Below, piece by piece: positions 30,323-41,458 of a stretch of 44,806 nt of DNA. The number at the start of each line of letters is the position of its first letter. Within the stretch, counting starts at the first letter, position 1. Source of the DNA: PBB1 sp040400875 (GTDB lineage Bacteria > Pseudomonadota > Gammaproteobacteria > Burkholderiales > Burkholderiaceae_C); the NCBI GenBank assembly GCA_040400875.1, contig JBBAPK010000022.1, positions 1 to 44,806 of the forward strand, given 5' to 3'. The notes beneath the pieces are model-generated. The model saw only the letters and a program-made list of their open reading frames with translations. It had not been told where the DNA came from and ran no database searches. A program made the position numbers and the translations under genes.

Positions 30323-30481
30323 GTTTTTGTCCAGGAGAGAGTTGAGCCCGATGGCAAAATCGCCGAGTCGAATTTTGCCTTCATTGTTCGGCATAAAGCT
30401 CCGGTTTTCAGCTGGGTGTCGCTGCCGGATTTCAACACCTGCGAACCCACAGAACGGTCTTTATGAACAGGCCGATTGATC

Positions 30482-31774
30482 ATGTCTTCATGGGCTGAGA
30501 AGTCAAAAAATCTGGGTGGTCACGATGGGGTCACGCTCATTGTCGGACTCGGTCTCGCATTTTTCTTTTTGACCCGAATCAGCCTTGGGGTGTCTGTATT
30601 CATACTGGCGCTCTTGGGGGTTTTTCATGCGCTGAAAAACAGGAAAGTCCATTCGCAGTTTTCATGGCGTGACGGACAGTGGTTCATTATTGCAGCGATC
30701 CTGCCGCTGGCATATTTTTTCAGGATGCTGCCTTCCGATATTGATCATCGGTTACTCGACAAAGTAGTTCGATTGCTCTTTGCCATCCCGATCTTCTGGA
30801 TCGTCAGGTCGTACGGAATTTCGATCTCCAAGGTTTTGATCTGCATCGCTGTCAGTGTTCTGATGGCAGGCGTGGAATCTTTGATTCAGGCCTCAAACGG
30901 AATCCAGCGAGTCAGTGGTGGCGCCATCTCAAGCCCCATCCCATTTGGTAACTTCGCCTTGCTTTTTGGGATCCTCAGCCTTTTGCTGATTTCGTCAGAA
31001 AACGAAACGAAGCGATCTGCCTGGGTCAAATTGATCGGTGCGGTTGGATTTATTTCCGGAATTTATACGTCAGTCGCATCAGGAACCCGTGGCGGATGGG
31101 TGGCAATCCCATTTTTTATATTGATAATCTGGGCTTTTTGGGGCCCAAAGCGAAAGTCGACTTCCTACGCAGTCCTCATTGCCACCTTGGTTGCGGTGCC
31201 GCTGGTCGCTTATTTGACCCCTGCCATTTCCGGCCGACTGGCGGAGGGAGTTGCCGAGGCCCACAGTTATTTGTCTAGAACCAGTCGATGGACCGCTGGA
31301 GAGGCCACCAGTTCGATTGGTATCAGACTGGACATGTGGACTGCCGGTATCGAGGCATTCCGCTCGGCTCCCGCCTTCGGGCTAGGATTCGCGGGTTTCA
31401 ACGACTTTCTCCATCACCGCATCGAAATGGGTTTGTCGCACTCCGATCTGGAAACCGCTGAATTCAAGCATCTTCACTGCGAAATCGTCACCACGGCTGC
31501 GAAACTCGGGCTGATGGGGTTGTTCGCTTTGGCCATTTTGTGGGTCGGCGGCATTCGATGGTTTCTTCGAAACGTCACGAAAAATGCGGCGGATGGAAAC
31601 CTTTTTCGTGTGACGGGGTTGATCACCTTCACAGCGATGATTGCGTATTCGATGACGGATTCCATGTTCGGCATGACGCTTCATTCCATGGTTTACACCA
31701 TGCTGCTCGGTATTTCCGCAGGTGGATTGCGGCATGCCGAATTGAACCCAGTGTCCAGCACTGCGGGTCGATGA
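30482..31774 (+). CDS. O-antigen ligase-like membrane protein (Wzy_C/WaaL)
   Basis: The protein has 430 residues from ATG 30482, with a TTG two codons earlier as alternative. It has ten or more hydrophobic helices and a large periplasmic loop containing RLDMWTAGIEAFRSAPAFGLGFAGFNDF and the HLHCEIV segment, as in the Wzy_C domain of O-antigen ligases and polymerases. The arginine and histidine in this loop are the usual functional residues. It should transfer polysaccharide to lipid A-core in the inner membrane. The GT9 gene follows after one base. One 60-base stretch (31021-31080) has 27 G/C, far below the cytochrome genes, which hints at horizontal acquisition. Confidence 0.85.
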   Translation: MSSWAEKSKNLGGHDGVTLIVGLGLAFFFLTRISLGVSVFILALLGVFHALKNRKVHSQFSWRDGQWFIIAAILPLAYFFRMLPSDIDHRLLDKVVRLLFAIPIFWIVRSYGISISKVLICIAVSVLMAGVESLIQASNGIQRVSGGAISSPIPFGNFALLFGILSLLLISSENETKRSAWVKLIGAVGFISGIYTSVASGTRGGWVAIPFFILIIWAFWGPKRKSTSYAVLIATLVAVPLVAYLTPAISGRLAEGVAEAHSYLSRTSRWTAGEATSSIGIRLDMWTAGIEAFRSAPAFGLGFAGFNDFLHHRIEMGLSHSDLETAEFKHLHCEIVTTAAKLGLMGLFALAILWVGGIRWFLRNVTKNAADGNLFRVTGLITFTAMIAYSMTDSMFGMTLHSMVYTMLLGISAGGLRHAELNPVSSTAGR

Positions 31775-31775
31775 G

Positions 31776-32801
31776 ATGGGTTCGGATTCAACGATTGACA
31801 CCCGTCCACGCACCGCGGTATTCCAGCATGACCTTGGGATAGGCGATTTGGTTTTCAGGCTCCCTTATCTTGAGGCGGTGGCACGGCAAAGCCATGGCGG
31901 AAAGATTGTTCTGATTGCTCAATCTACTGCGCGCGCAGAGGATTTATTGAGGGGCGTGAACTGGCTGTCAAGCGTCATTGTTTATGAGCGCGGCCGAAAA
32001 ACCGATGCACGCGGCAAGCACCGTGGACTGATTGGGTATGTCTCGCTGATTTCACAGATCAAGGCTCTCGATTTCGAGCGGATGATCATCTTTGGCGATC
32101 GGCTGAGATACAGCTTTTTGGCGTATTTGGCTGGAATTCCTGTTCGCATCGGTTACGGGGGATTTGGCGTCAGTTGGCTGCAAATGGTTTTTCTCAACAA
32201 AAAACCTTATGTGAAGCCCTACAAGGGGCCATGCATCACGAATTACCAATGGGCCACAGACTTGATGATGGGCCACGGTTTTTGTACCGGCCCGCTGGTT
32301 CCAAGGCTGAACGTTCCGGATGCCTTCAACAGCCGTTGGGCGAAGGAATTGGCGCCCTTGCCCCGAACCCGTGTTGCGCTGGTGGTGGGCGCTTCAGACA
32401 AGGCGAAGGACTGGGGCGTCGGCAACTTCGCGGCGCTCGCAACCGAACTGCTCAACGCTGGGCACGCAGTGGTCTGCCTGGGAGGCCGTGCGGAGCGTCA
32501 GATTCTCGAGAGTCTCGAGTCCAGCATCGCGCCAGATCTTCGGACAAATCTGCGAGTGCTGATGCCCGACAGCGTGCTGGACAGCGCCGCGGTGGTGAGC
32601 CAGTGCTCTGCTTGCATCGGCAACGACACCGGCATGGTGCACGCGGCGGCGGCCTGTGAAGTGCCCACGGTGCTGATCCTGGGACATCGTCGTCTGCCGT
32701 GTCACGACCCGGCCATCCACAGCTTGATCGCGCCGAGCGTGGCACAGGTCAGCCTGAAAGATGCGTTTGAGACTGTCTCGCAGATCATTCAGCCCGCTTA
32801 G
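31776..32801 (+). CDS. Glycosyltransferase family 9 protein (LPS core type)
   Basis: The protein has 341 residues. The N-terminal FQHDLGIGDLVFRLPYLEAV matches the GT9 start motif, and the C-terminal half has VALVVGASDKAKDW and CIGNDTGMVHAAAACEVPTVLIL, the ADP-sugar binding part of heptosyltransferases. Acting on ADP-heptose or a similar donor, it should extend the LPS core on the cytoplasmic face of the inner membrane. It lies one base after the ligase gene. GC is low in the first half and rises toward the 3' end. Confidence 0.88.
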   Translation: MGSDSTIDTRPRTAVFQHDLGIGDLVFRLPYLEAVARQSHGGKIVLIAQSTARAEDLLRGVNWLSSVIVYERGRKTDARGKHRGLIGYVSLISQIKALDFERMIIFGDRLRYSFLAYLAGIPVRIGYGGFGVSWLQMVFLNKKPYVKPYKGPCITNYQWATDLMMGHGFCTGPLVPRLNVPDAFNSRWAKELAPLPRTRVALVVGASDKAKDWGVGNFAALATELLNAGHAVVCLGGRAERQILESLESSIAPDLRTNLRVLMPDSVLDSAAVVSQCSACIGNDTGMVHAAAACEVPTVLILGHRRLPCHDPAIHSLIAPSVAQVSLKDAFETVSQIIQPA

Positions 32802-32807
32802 GTTTTT

Positions 32808-33905
32808 TCAGGGCAACGAACCAACGCGCAGCGCCTCGGCCAACACGCGTTCGACCTCGAGTGCGCGCATGCAGTCAAACCGGCCTTCACACGTCGGATT
32901 GCGGCGGCACGGTGAGCAGGCCAGCTTTTCGTAGAGTACGACGCTGCGGGGTGCGACAGGGTCGAGATACGGACAGGTCGAGCCGAACAGCGCCACCGTG
33001 GGAACCCCCAAGGCGCTGCCGATGTGGGTGAGACCGGTGTCCACGCCGATCACCAGTGCTGCATCTGCGATGGCCGCCACGCTTTCGTCGAGTTTCAGCG
33101 TTCCGACCAGATTGGCGATGCCCAGTACGCCCGTGGCGATGCGGGATGCGGCTTCGCGGTCGGCCGAGCCGCCCAGCAGCACCGGTGTGAAGCCGCTTTC
33201 GCGAAGCCGGTGGGCGAGAACGATCCAGCGGTCTTCGAACCAGTGCTTTTGTGGCCGCGTGGTGAACGGACACAGAACCGCAAAGCGAGTCTTGGCCGTG
33301 ACATCTATGCCCAACGATGCCAGCGCCGCATGCGCTGCCAGCCGGGCTGAATCACCAACCACGATGTCGGGTTGAAAGGCTTCTTCGGCCGCGCCCAGGT
33401 GTCGAGCGAGGTGTCGATACTCGCTGCCCATGCGCTTGGGCGCGGTACTTGGCGGTGGCTCGAGCCGTTCAGTGGCCAGCAGGTGAGCGCCTTCGCGGCC
33501 TCTCAGGCAGATGCGTCTGGGCGCACCGCTCAGCCACCCCCACACGGCGCTCTTGAGCAGGCCTTGCAGATCCAGCACCACATCGAAGCGCGCGGCACGA
33601 AGGCTGCGGCGAAACGCCATCAACCGGCGAAGAAGCGTGATCAGGCGCCGGGTCTTCCAAAGTGCCAACCACTCAGCGCGAGGCCAAACGATCAACTCGT
33701 CGAGCTTCGGGTTGTGGAAGAGCAAGGGGGCGGCCGCGGGCTCCACCAGCCACGCAATGTGCGCCTGCGGCCAGCGCGAACGCAACGCCGGCAAGATCCC
33801 GCTGGCCATTGCCACATCGCCGATCGCGCTCAGCCTGAGGATGAGGATTCGAGGTGCGGCGCTGGCAAGCGGTTCACTCGATTCTGCGGGTGAGCGCAGA
33901 CCCAT
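32808..33905 (-). CDS. LPS heptosyltransferase, GT9 family (WaaC/WaaF-like)
   Basis: The protein has 365 residues. The start motif ILILRLSAIGDVAMASGILPAL and the C-terminal VIGVDTGLTHIGSALGVPTVALFGST are diagnostic of lipopolysaccharide heptosyltransferases. A Cys-rich tail (CSPCRRNPTCEGRFDCM) is typical of WaaF-like and related members. It adds heptose from ADP-heptose to the LPS inner core. Its ATG directly follows the msbA stop, so the two genes share a transcript. Which of WaaC or WaaF it is cannot be decided by eye. It converges on the other GT9 gene, 6 bases away. Confidence 0.9.
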   Translation of the reverse strand: MGLRSPAESSEPLASAAPRILILRLSAIGDVAMASGILPALRSRWPQAHIAWLVEPAAAPLLFHNPKLDELIVWPRAEWLALWKTRRLITLLRRLMAFRRSLRAARFDVVLDLQGLLKSAVWGWLSGAPRRICLRGREGAHLLATERLEPPPSTAPKRMGSEYRHLARHLGAAEEAFQPDIVVGDSARLAAHAALASLGIDVTAKTRFAVLCPFTTRPQKHWFEDRWIVLAHRLRESGFTPVLLGGSADREAASRIATGVLGIANLVGTLKLDESVAAIADAALVIGVDTGLTHIGSALGVPTVALFGSTCPYLDPVAPRSVVLYEKLACSPCRRNPTCEGRFDCMRALEVERVLAEALRVGSLP

Positions 33906-35683
<1,778 letters not shown>

Positions 35684-35687
<4 letters not shown>

Positions 35688-36844
35688 AGTTCTTCCAGGC
35701 GTTGGGCCGGATAGGTGTCCCAGCCCTGGCAGCCAGGACACTGCCAGTAGTGGGCCTGAGCTTCAAAACCGCAGGCAGCGCAGCGATAGCGCTGACCGGC
35801 CTTGGCTGCCCGTCCCACCACCGAGTTGAGCGCCTCGATGTCGGCTGGCAACAAGGCGGTGACCGACGACTCATGCTCGCGCAAGACGGCTTGTGCCGAC
35901 GACAACGTGGGCAGCAAGGACAACTGGGTGCGTGCTCTGTCGAGCCGAGAGACAGCACCCGTGTCAAGCACTGCGATCGCATTGAGCAAATCGATGCTTG
36001 GTTTTTTCTGTTGCAGTGACACCAGCCGCAAGCGAGCAGCTTCTTGCGCCGAGCAGGCGATGGCACTTTGCGCGTATTCGCTGGCCACCAGGTTGAAGCT
36101 GAGCGGGTGGGTCGACAACAGTTCGTCCCATGTCGCCATCGCTCGCGCATGTTGCCCCAGACGCGCTAGCCTCTTGCCCGCAGTCACCAACGGTCGGGGC
36201 GATTGCGGAGCGGCTTCGCGGGCCCGTTTGAGCGCGTCTTCAGCATCGCTGGGCTGCTGCTTGGCATCGGCTTCGAGCGCCAGCTCACACCAGTAGTGGG
36301 CAATGCGCGGTGCGTACGAGCCCGTGATTCCGCGCTCGAGCTTCAAGGCATCGTCGACCGCCGAACGCCAGTCGCGCGAGCGCTCATGCAGCGTCAGCAA
36401 GGCCAGTCGCGCATCGGTGTCGTAAGCCGTGCCTTCGAGCTCATGCAGGGCCAGTTCGGCACGGTCGAACAGGCCCGCGCGCATGAAGTCCTGGGCCAGT
36501 CCGTGCTGGGCCCGATCGCGCTCGGCCGGCGGCAGATCGGCACGGCTGAGCAGGTGCTGGTGCACGCGCACGGCCCGCTCGTATTCGCCACGGCGCCGAA
36601 ACAGGTTACCCAGGGCAAAGTGCAGATCGCTGGTGTTGGGGTCTTGCTGGACGGCCTCGATGAAGGCGTCGATGGCTTTGTCGTGCTGTTCGTTGAGCAG
36701 CAAATTGAGGCCCTTGAAGTAGGCCTTGGGTGTTTCGCGTTGGTCGCCACGCATCTGCCGGATGTCAAGCCGGGAAGCCAGCCATCCCAGCGCAAAGGCC
36801 ACCGGCAGGCCGAGCAGCACCCATTGAAAGTCAAAGTCCATCAC
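35684..36844 (-). CDS. lapB: LPS assembly protein LapB (YciM)
   Basis: The protein has 386 residues. One N-terminal membrane helix (about 5-22) is followed by tetratricopeptide repeats (about 35-330) and a C-terminal rubredoxin-like metal site, CAACGFEAQAHYWQCPGC. This is the LapB layout. In enterobacteria LapB works with FtsH to adjust LpxC levels and so LPS synthesis. The gene overlaps lapA upstream by 14 bases and msbA downstream. ATG 36841 is an equivalent start. Confidence 0.95.
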
Positions 36845-37139
36845 GAGGCGGATGCTCAGGCAGGGCGGGGTCTGATTTCAGAACTCCCGTGGAGTTGATC
36901 TCAACGGGCGAGGAGGGCGCACGTTTGGCCACGCGGCGCTGCCTCCACCAACTGGGCACCATCGCAAGGACGCCAAAAGCGCAACCGAGCCCGAAAGCGG
37001 CCAGCACGATGAACACCATGGGCGCGATCCATCGGTAGCCAAAAAACCAGCGCACGTTGGCCTCGTGCTGGTTGTTCAGCGCGAACGCGAACAAGGCAAA
37101 GAAGATGAAGAAGCGCAGCAGCCAGGTGATCAGGCGCAT
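36831..37139 (-). CDS. lapA: LapA-family inner-membrane protein
   Basis: The protein has 102 residues with two membrane helices (about 5-22 and 40-64), the motif WFFGYRWIAPMV between them, and a basic RQRRVAKR segment near the tail. This matches DUF1049/LapA. It is encoded just before lapB and overlaps it, the conserved pairing. It is thought to act with LapB in LPS assembly. Confidence 0.9.
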   Translation of the reverse strand: MRLITWLLRFFIFFALFAFALNNQHEANVRWFFGYRWIAPMVFIVLAAFGLGCAFGVLAMVPSWWRQRRVAKRAPSSPVEINSTGVLKSDPALPEHPPRDGL

Positions 37140-37193
37140 GACGGCTCCGCGCGGCCCATCAAGTCGTTGGACTCAAGCGCCGGGTGGGCCAAC

Positions 37194-37523
37194 TCAAGAC
37201 GCAGCAGATCCCGCGACATCCAGGACGGATTCATCGGCGGGCAAATTGAAGTCCACCGCTTCTCGCAAGGCCTTGCCCGGCTTGAAATGCGGCACCAGCT
37301 TTTCGGGCACCACCACCTGCTCGCCCGAGCGGGGATTGCGCCCCACGCGTGGCGGGCGGCGGTTGATCGAAAAACTGCCGAACCCGCGTATTTCGATGCG
37401 ATGCCCGCGAGCCAGCGCCTCGGACATCGCATCGATGATGGTCTTGACCGCGAACTCGGTGTCGCGGTGGGTCAACTTGTCGAATTTCTCGGCAAGCTGA
37501 CCCACCAGATCCGAGCGGGTCAT
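37194..37523 (-). CDS. ihfB: Integration host factor beta subunit
   Basis: The protein has 109 residues from ATG 37523, which gives the canonical MTRSDLV start; an in-frame ATG at 37556 is possible. The HU/IHF hallmark GRNPRSGE and the conserved RIEIRGFGSFSINRRPPR lie in the arm region, followed by PHFKPGKALREAVD. It binds and bends DNA as a heterodimer with IhfA. It lies 43 bases after rpsA, the standard order. Confidence 0.95.
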   Translation of the reverse strand: MTRSDLVGQLAEKFDKLTHRDTEFAVKTIIDAMSEALARGHRIEIRGFGSFSINRRPPRVGRNPRSGEQVVVPEKLVPHFKPGKALREAVDFNLPADESVLDVAGSAAS

Positions 37524-37566
37524 CCCCTCTTTGGGTCCATCCACAGCGGTCGGCATGGGCTGGAAC

Positions 37567-39285
37567 TCAGGTGTTGCCCTGGTTGTCCAGCTTGGCGCGC
37601 AGCAAGGCACCCAAGCTCGTCGTGCCAGCGCTCTCGCGCTCGCTCGTCTGCGACAGGCGCTGCATGGCTTCTTGGTTGTCGGCGTTGTCCTTGGCCTTGA
37701 TCGACAACTGGATCGAACGCGTCTTGCGGTCGACGTTGATGATCAGGGCGTTGACTTCGTCGCCTTCCTTGAGCATGTTGCGTGCATCTTCAACGCGGTC
37801 GCGGCTGATTTCAGAAGCGCGCAAATAGGCCGTCACGTCGTCGGCCAGTTGCACTTCAGCGCCACGCGCATCGACCGTCTTGACGTGACCGGTGACGATC
37901 GCGCCGCGGTCATTGGTGGCGGTGTAGGTCGTGAACGGATCGCTGTCGAGTTGCTTGATGCCCAAGGAGATGCGCTCGCGTTCCACATCGACGGCCAGCA
38001 CGATCGCTTCGACTTCCTGGCCCTTCTTGTAGTTGCGCACAGCCGCTTCACCAGGCTCGTGCCATGACAGGTCGGACAGGTGCACCAGACCGTCGATGCC
38101 GGCAGCCAGACCCACGAACACGCCGAAGTCGGTGATCGACTTGACAGGGCCCTTGACGCGGTCGCCGCGCTGCACGGTGGAAGAGAACTCTTCCCAAGGA
38201 TTGGCCTTGCACTGCTTCATGCCCAGGCTGATGCGGCGCTTGTCTTCGTCGATCTCGAGGACCATGACTTCGACTTCGTCGCCCAGCGCGACAAGCTTCG
38301 AAGGGGCCACGTTCTTGTTGGTCCAGTCCATTTCGGACACGTGCACCAAGCCTTCGATGCCCGGTTCGATCTCGACAAACGCGCCGTAGTCGGCGATGTT
38401 GGTGATCTTGCCGAACAGGCGGGTGCTGTTCGGGTAGCGACGCGCCACGCCGTGCCATGGATCGTCACCCAGTTGCTTGATGCCCAGCGAAACGCGGTTT
38501 TTCTCGGCGTCGAACTTCAGGATCTTGGCCTGCAGTTCCTGGCCGACCTGAACCACTTCGCTTGGGTGACGCACGCGGCGCCATGCCATGTCGGTGATGT
38601 GCAGCAAGCCGTCGATACCACCGAGGTCGACGAATGCGCCGTATTCGGTGATGTTCTTGACCACGCCGGTGACCACGGTGCCTTCGGCCAGCGTGCCCAG
38701 CAACTTGGCGCGCTCTTCGCCCATCGATGCTTCGACCACAGCGCGGCGCGACAACACGACGTTGTTGCGCTTGCGGTCGAGCTTGATGACCTTGAACTCC
38801 ATGGTCTTGCCCTCGAACGGGCTCATGTCCTTGACCGGGCGGGTGTCGAGCAGCGAGCCTGGCAGGAAGGCGCGAATGCCGTTGACCAGCACCGTCAGGC
38901 CGCCCTTGACCTTGCCATTGACCGTGCCGGTGACGAATTCGCCCGACTCGAGCGATTTCTCCAACGACAGCCAGGAGGCCAGACGCTTGGCTTTGTCTCG
39001 CGACAAGATGGTGTCGCCGTAGCCGTTTTCGACGGCATCGATGGCCACCGAGACGAAGTCGCCGACCTGAACTTCGAGTTCGCCGTGATCGTTCTTGAAT
39101 TCTTCGATGGGCACATAGGCCTCGGACTTCAAGCCCGCGTTGACCACCACAAAGCTGTGTTCGACGCGTACCACCTCAGCGGTGATGACCTCGCCCATGC
39201 GCATCTCGGAGTGCGACAGCGAAGCCTCGAACATGGCGGCGAAAGACTCTCCGCCCTCGGTGGTAGAAGTTTGGTTTTGTGACAT
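37567..39285 (-). CDS. rpsA: 30S ribosomal protein S1
   Basis: The protein has 572 residues and six S1 (OB-fold) repeats, visible as recurring motifs such as VKSITDFGVFVGLAAGIDGLVHLSDLSW. It binds mRNA and places it on the 30S subunit. The region before its ATG (reading ...CCGGAAATATCA) has no good Shine-Dalgarno, as is common for rpsA, whose product regulates its own translation in enterobacteria. The gene lies between the fused aroA-cmk and ihfB. Confidence 0.97.
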   Translation of the reverse strand: MSQNQTSTTEGGESFAAMFEASLSHSEMRMGEVITAEVVRVEHSFVVVNAGLKSEAYVPIEEFKNDHGELEVQVGDFVSVAIDAVENGYGDTILSRDKAKRLASWLSLEKSLESGEFVTGTVNGKVKGGLTVLVNGIRAFLPGSLLDTRPVKDMSPFEGKTMEFKVIKLDRKRNNVVLSRRAVVEASMGEERAKLLGTLAEGTVVTGVVKNITEYGAFVDLGGIDGLLHITDMAWRRVRHPSEVVQVGQELQAKILKFDAEKNRVSLGIKQLGDDPWHGVARRYPNSTRLFGKITNIADYGAFVEIEPGIEGLVHVSEMDWTNKNVAPSKLVALGDEVEVMVLEIDEDKRRISLGMKQCKANPWEEFSSTVQRGDRVKGPVKSITDFGVFVGLAAGIDGLVHLSDLSWHEPGEAAVRNYKKGQEVEAIVLAVDVERERISLGIKQLDSDPFTTYTATNDRGAIVTGHVKTVDARGAEVQLADDVTAYLRASEISRDRVEDARNMLKEGDEVNALIINVDRKTRSIQLSIKAKDNADNQEAMQRLSQTSERESAGTTSLGALLRAKLDNQGNT

Positions 39286-39422
39286 TGATATTTCCGGTGC
39301 AGCGCTGGGCTGCGGGTTAGGTTGTCAAATCCACCGCCCCGGTGTGCCTGGAACGGCACGAGGGGAGGGCGATGGGTCTCATCATCCGTCGCCTGAGTCT
39401 CACAGCCTGATGCAGCAAGACC

Positions 39423-41450
39423 TCAAGTGAACGGAGAGCGCTGATCCCAGGCATCCAGCAACGTTTCCATCGTGGATTCGACGGACCTGGCCGAGTTGTC
39501 AAGAAGCAGCGCGTTTGCGGCTGGTTTCAGGGGAGCAACAGCCCGGTTTTGATCCCGGTGGTCGCGTTCCCGAAGGGCAGCCAGCAAGCCGGCGAGTGTA
39601 GTTGAAAGACCTGCTGCGGCCAACTGTTGAAAGCGTCGCTCGGCTCGGGCTTGGGCGCTGGCGGTCAGGAACACCTTGAGCATTGCGTCGGGGAACACCA
39701 CGGTGCCCATGTCGCGCCCGTCGGCCACCAGTCCGGGAAGCTGTCGAAAAGACAACTGCAGCCTGAGCAGCGCTGCGCGAACCTCAGGCAAGGCAGAAAT
39801 TCGCGAGGCCATCAAGCCCACGTTTTCCTGCCGCAGACGGGCGGTGATGTCGATGCCAGCCTGACGCACGGCACCGTCCTTGAAATTCAGATCGAGCCGC
39901 GCAGCCAGCGACGCCAGACCGGCTTCATCGTCGGCCTCGATTCGAGCATCGATGGCGGCCAGCGCCGTGGCCCGATACAGCACGCCAGAGTCGAGCACGT
40001 GATAGCCGAGGCGATCCGACAGCAAGGTGCAAAGCGTGCCCTTGCCAGAGGCCGTCGGCCCGTCGATGGTGATCACGGGAATCTTCTCGGGCTCAGCCTG
40101 CACCACAGAGAAAAAGGCTTCAAAGTAATCGGGGAAGGTCTTGCCCACGCACTTGGGGTCGAGGATGCGCACGGGCAATGCCGGCTGCTGAGGTGTCAGC
40201 GCATTGAAGGCTGCCAGCGAAAAGCACATCGCCATGCGGTGGTCGTCGTAGGTGTGGACTGTGGCGGCACACCACCGCGTGGGCGGCGTGATCTCGATGA
40301 AGTCCGCGCCCTCGACGACCGACGCACCGAGCTTGCGAAGTTCGGTGGCCATGGCGGCGATGCGGTCGGTTTCCTTCACGCGCCAGCTGGCGATGTGAGT
40401 CAGGCGGCTGGGGCCATCGGCGTAAAGCGCCATCACGGCCAGCGTCATGGCGGCGTCGGGGATGTGATTGCAGTCGAGGTTGATCGCCGCGAGCGGCCAG
40501 CGGCCACGGCGAACCTCGATCCAGCCGGCGCCGCCCGTCACCTCGGCTCCCATCGAGCGCGCCGCATCCACAAAGCGCAGATCGCCTTGGATCGAGTCGG
40601 TGCCCACGCCTTCGATGCGCAGCGGCTGCCCGGTGGCGGCCATGGCGCCCAGTGCAATGAAATAAGACGCCGATGAGGCATCGCCTTCGACGTGGATGCT
40701 GCCGGGTGACTGGTAGTGGCTGCCCGCCGGAATGGTGAAGCGCTGCCAGCCCTCGCGCTGGACGCGAATGCCAAAGCGCGCCAGCAGATTCAGCGTGATC
40801 TCGATGTAGGGCTTGGAGATCAGTTCGCCTTCAATGTCCACCACCGCGGCCTGATCGGATGTGAGCAAAGGCAGCGCCAGCAGCATCGCAGTGAGGAACT
40901 GGCTCGAAACATCGCCACGCACGCGAATCGGTGCCGAGAGATCCAGCGTGCCGCTGTCAGGCAACAGCCGCAAAGGCGGAAAACCGGCCTGGCGCAGGTA
41001 CTCGATGCGGCAGCCGAGAGGCCGCAGCGCATCGACCAAGTCGCCGATCGGGCGCTCGTGCATGCGCGGCACGCCGCTCAGCTCGAAGCACCCGCCTTGG
41101 GTTGCGGCCAGCATCGCCAGCGCTGCGGTCAGCGGGCGCATCGCGGTGCCGGCGTTGCCTAGAAACAGTGCGGCTTCGCGCACATCAAGCCGGCCACCCA
41201 AACCGGTGATGCGCAGGCTGTTGGCGCTTGTGGCCGATTCGATCGGCTCGATGCGGCAACCCAGCGTGCGCAACGCCTCAAGCATGACTTGCGTGTCGTC
41301 AGAGTCGAGCAGATCGTGGACCGTCGTGGTGCCCGCGCTGAGACCGGCCAGCAGCAAGACCCGGTTCGAAATGCTCTTCGATCCGGGCAGCCGCACCGTG
41401 CCTGCAGCACCCAGCAAGGGCGGAATGTCCAGATGGGGAATGTTGAACAT
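39423..41450 (-). CDS. aroA-cmk: Fused EPSP synthase - cytidylate kinase
   Basis: The protein has 675 residues from ATG 41450. Residues 1-440 are 5-enolpyruvylshikimate-3-phosphate synthase: LPGSKSISNRVLLLAGLS, LFLGNAGTAMRPL, and the Lys/Asp/Arg motifs RVKETDRI and DHRMAM. Residues about 450-675 are cytidylate kinase, with P-loop ITIDGPTASGKGT and the DGRDMGTVVFPDA motif. The first half makes chorismate precursor and the second phosphorylates CMP/dCMP. The two are normally separate adjacent genes; the fusion is known in Comamonadaceae. The longer upstream frame (to 41654) has no family similarity. Confidence 0.95.
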   Translation of the reverse strand: MFNIPHLDIPPLLGAAGTVRLPGSKSISNRVLLLAGLSAGTTTVHDLLDSDDTQVMLEALRTLGCRIEPIESATSANSLRITGLGGRLDVREAALFLGNAGTAMRPLTAALAMLAATQGGCFELSGVPRMHERPIGDLVDALRPLGCRIEYLRQAGFPPLRLLPDSGTLDLSAPIRVRGDVSSQFLTAMLLALPLLTSDQAAVVDIEGELISKPYIEITLNLLARFGIRVQREGWQRFTIPAGSHYQSPGSIHVEGDASSASYFIALGAMAATGQPLRIEGVGTDSIQGDLRFVDAARSMGAEVTGGAGWIEVRRGRWPLAAINLDCNHIPDAAMTLAVMALYADGPSRLTHIASWRVKETDRIAAMATELRKLGASVVEGADFIEITPPTRWCAATVHTYDDHRMAMCFSLAAFNALTPQQPALPVRILDPKCVGKTFPDYFEAFFSVVQAEPEKIPVITIDGPTASGKGTLCTLLSDRLGYHVLDSGVLYRATALAAIDARIEADDEAGLASLAARLDLNFKDGAVRQAGIDITARLRQENVGLMASRISALPEVRAALLRLQLSFRQLPGLVADGRDMGTVVFPDAMLKVFLTASAQARAERRFQQLAAAGLSTTLAGLLAALRERDHRDQNRAVAPLKPAANALLLDNSARSVESTMETLLDAWDQRSPFT

Positions 41451-41458
41451 GGGATCGC

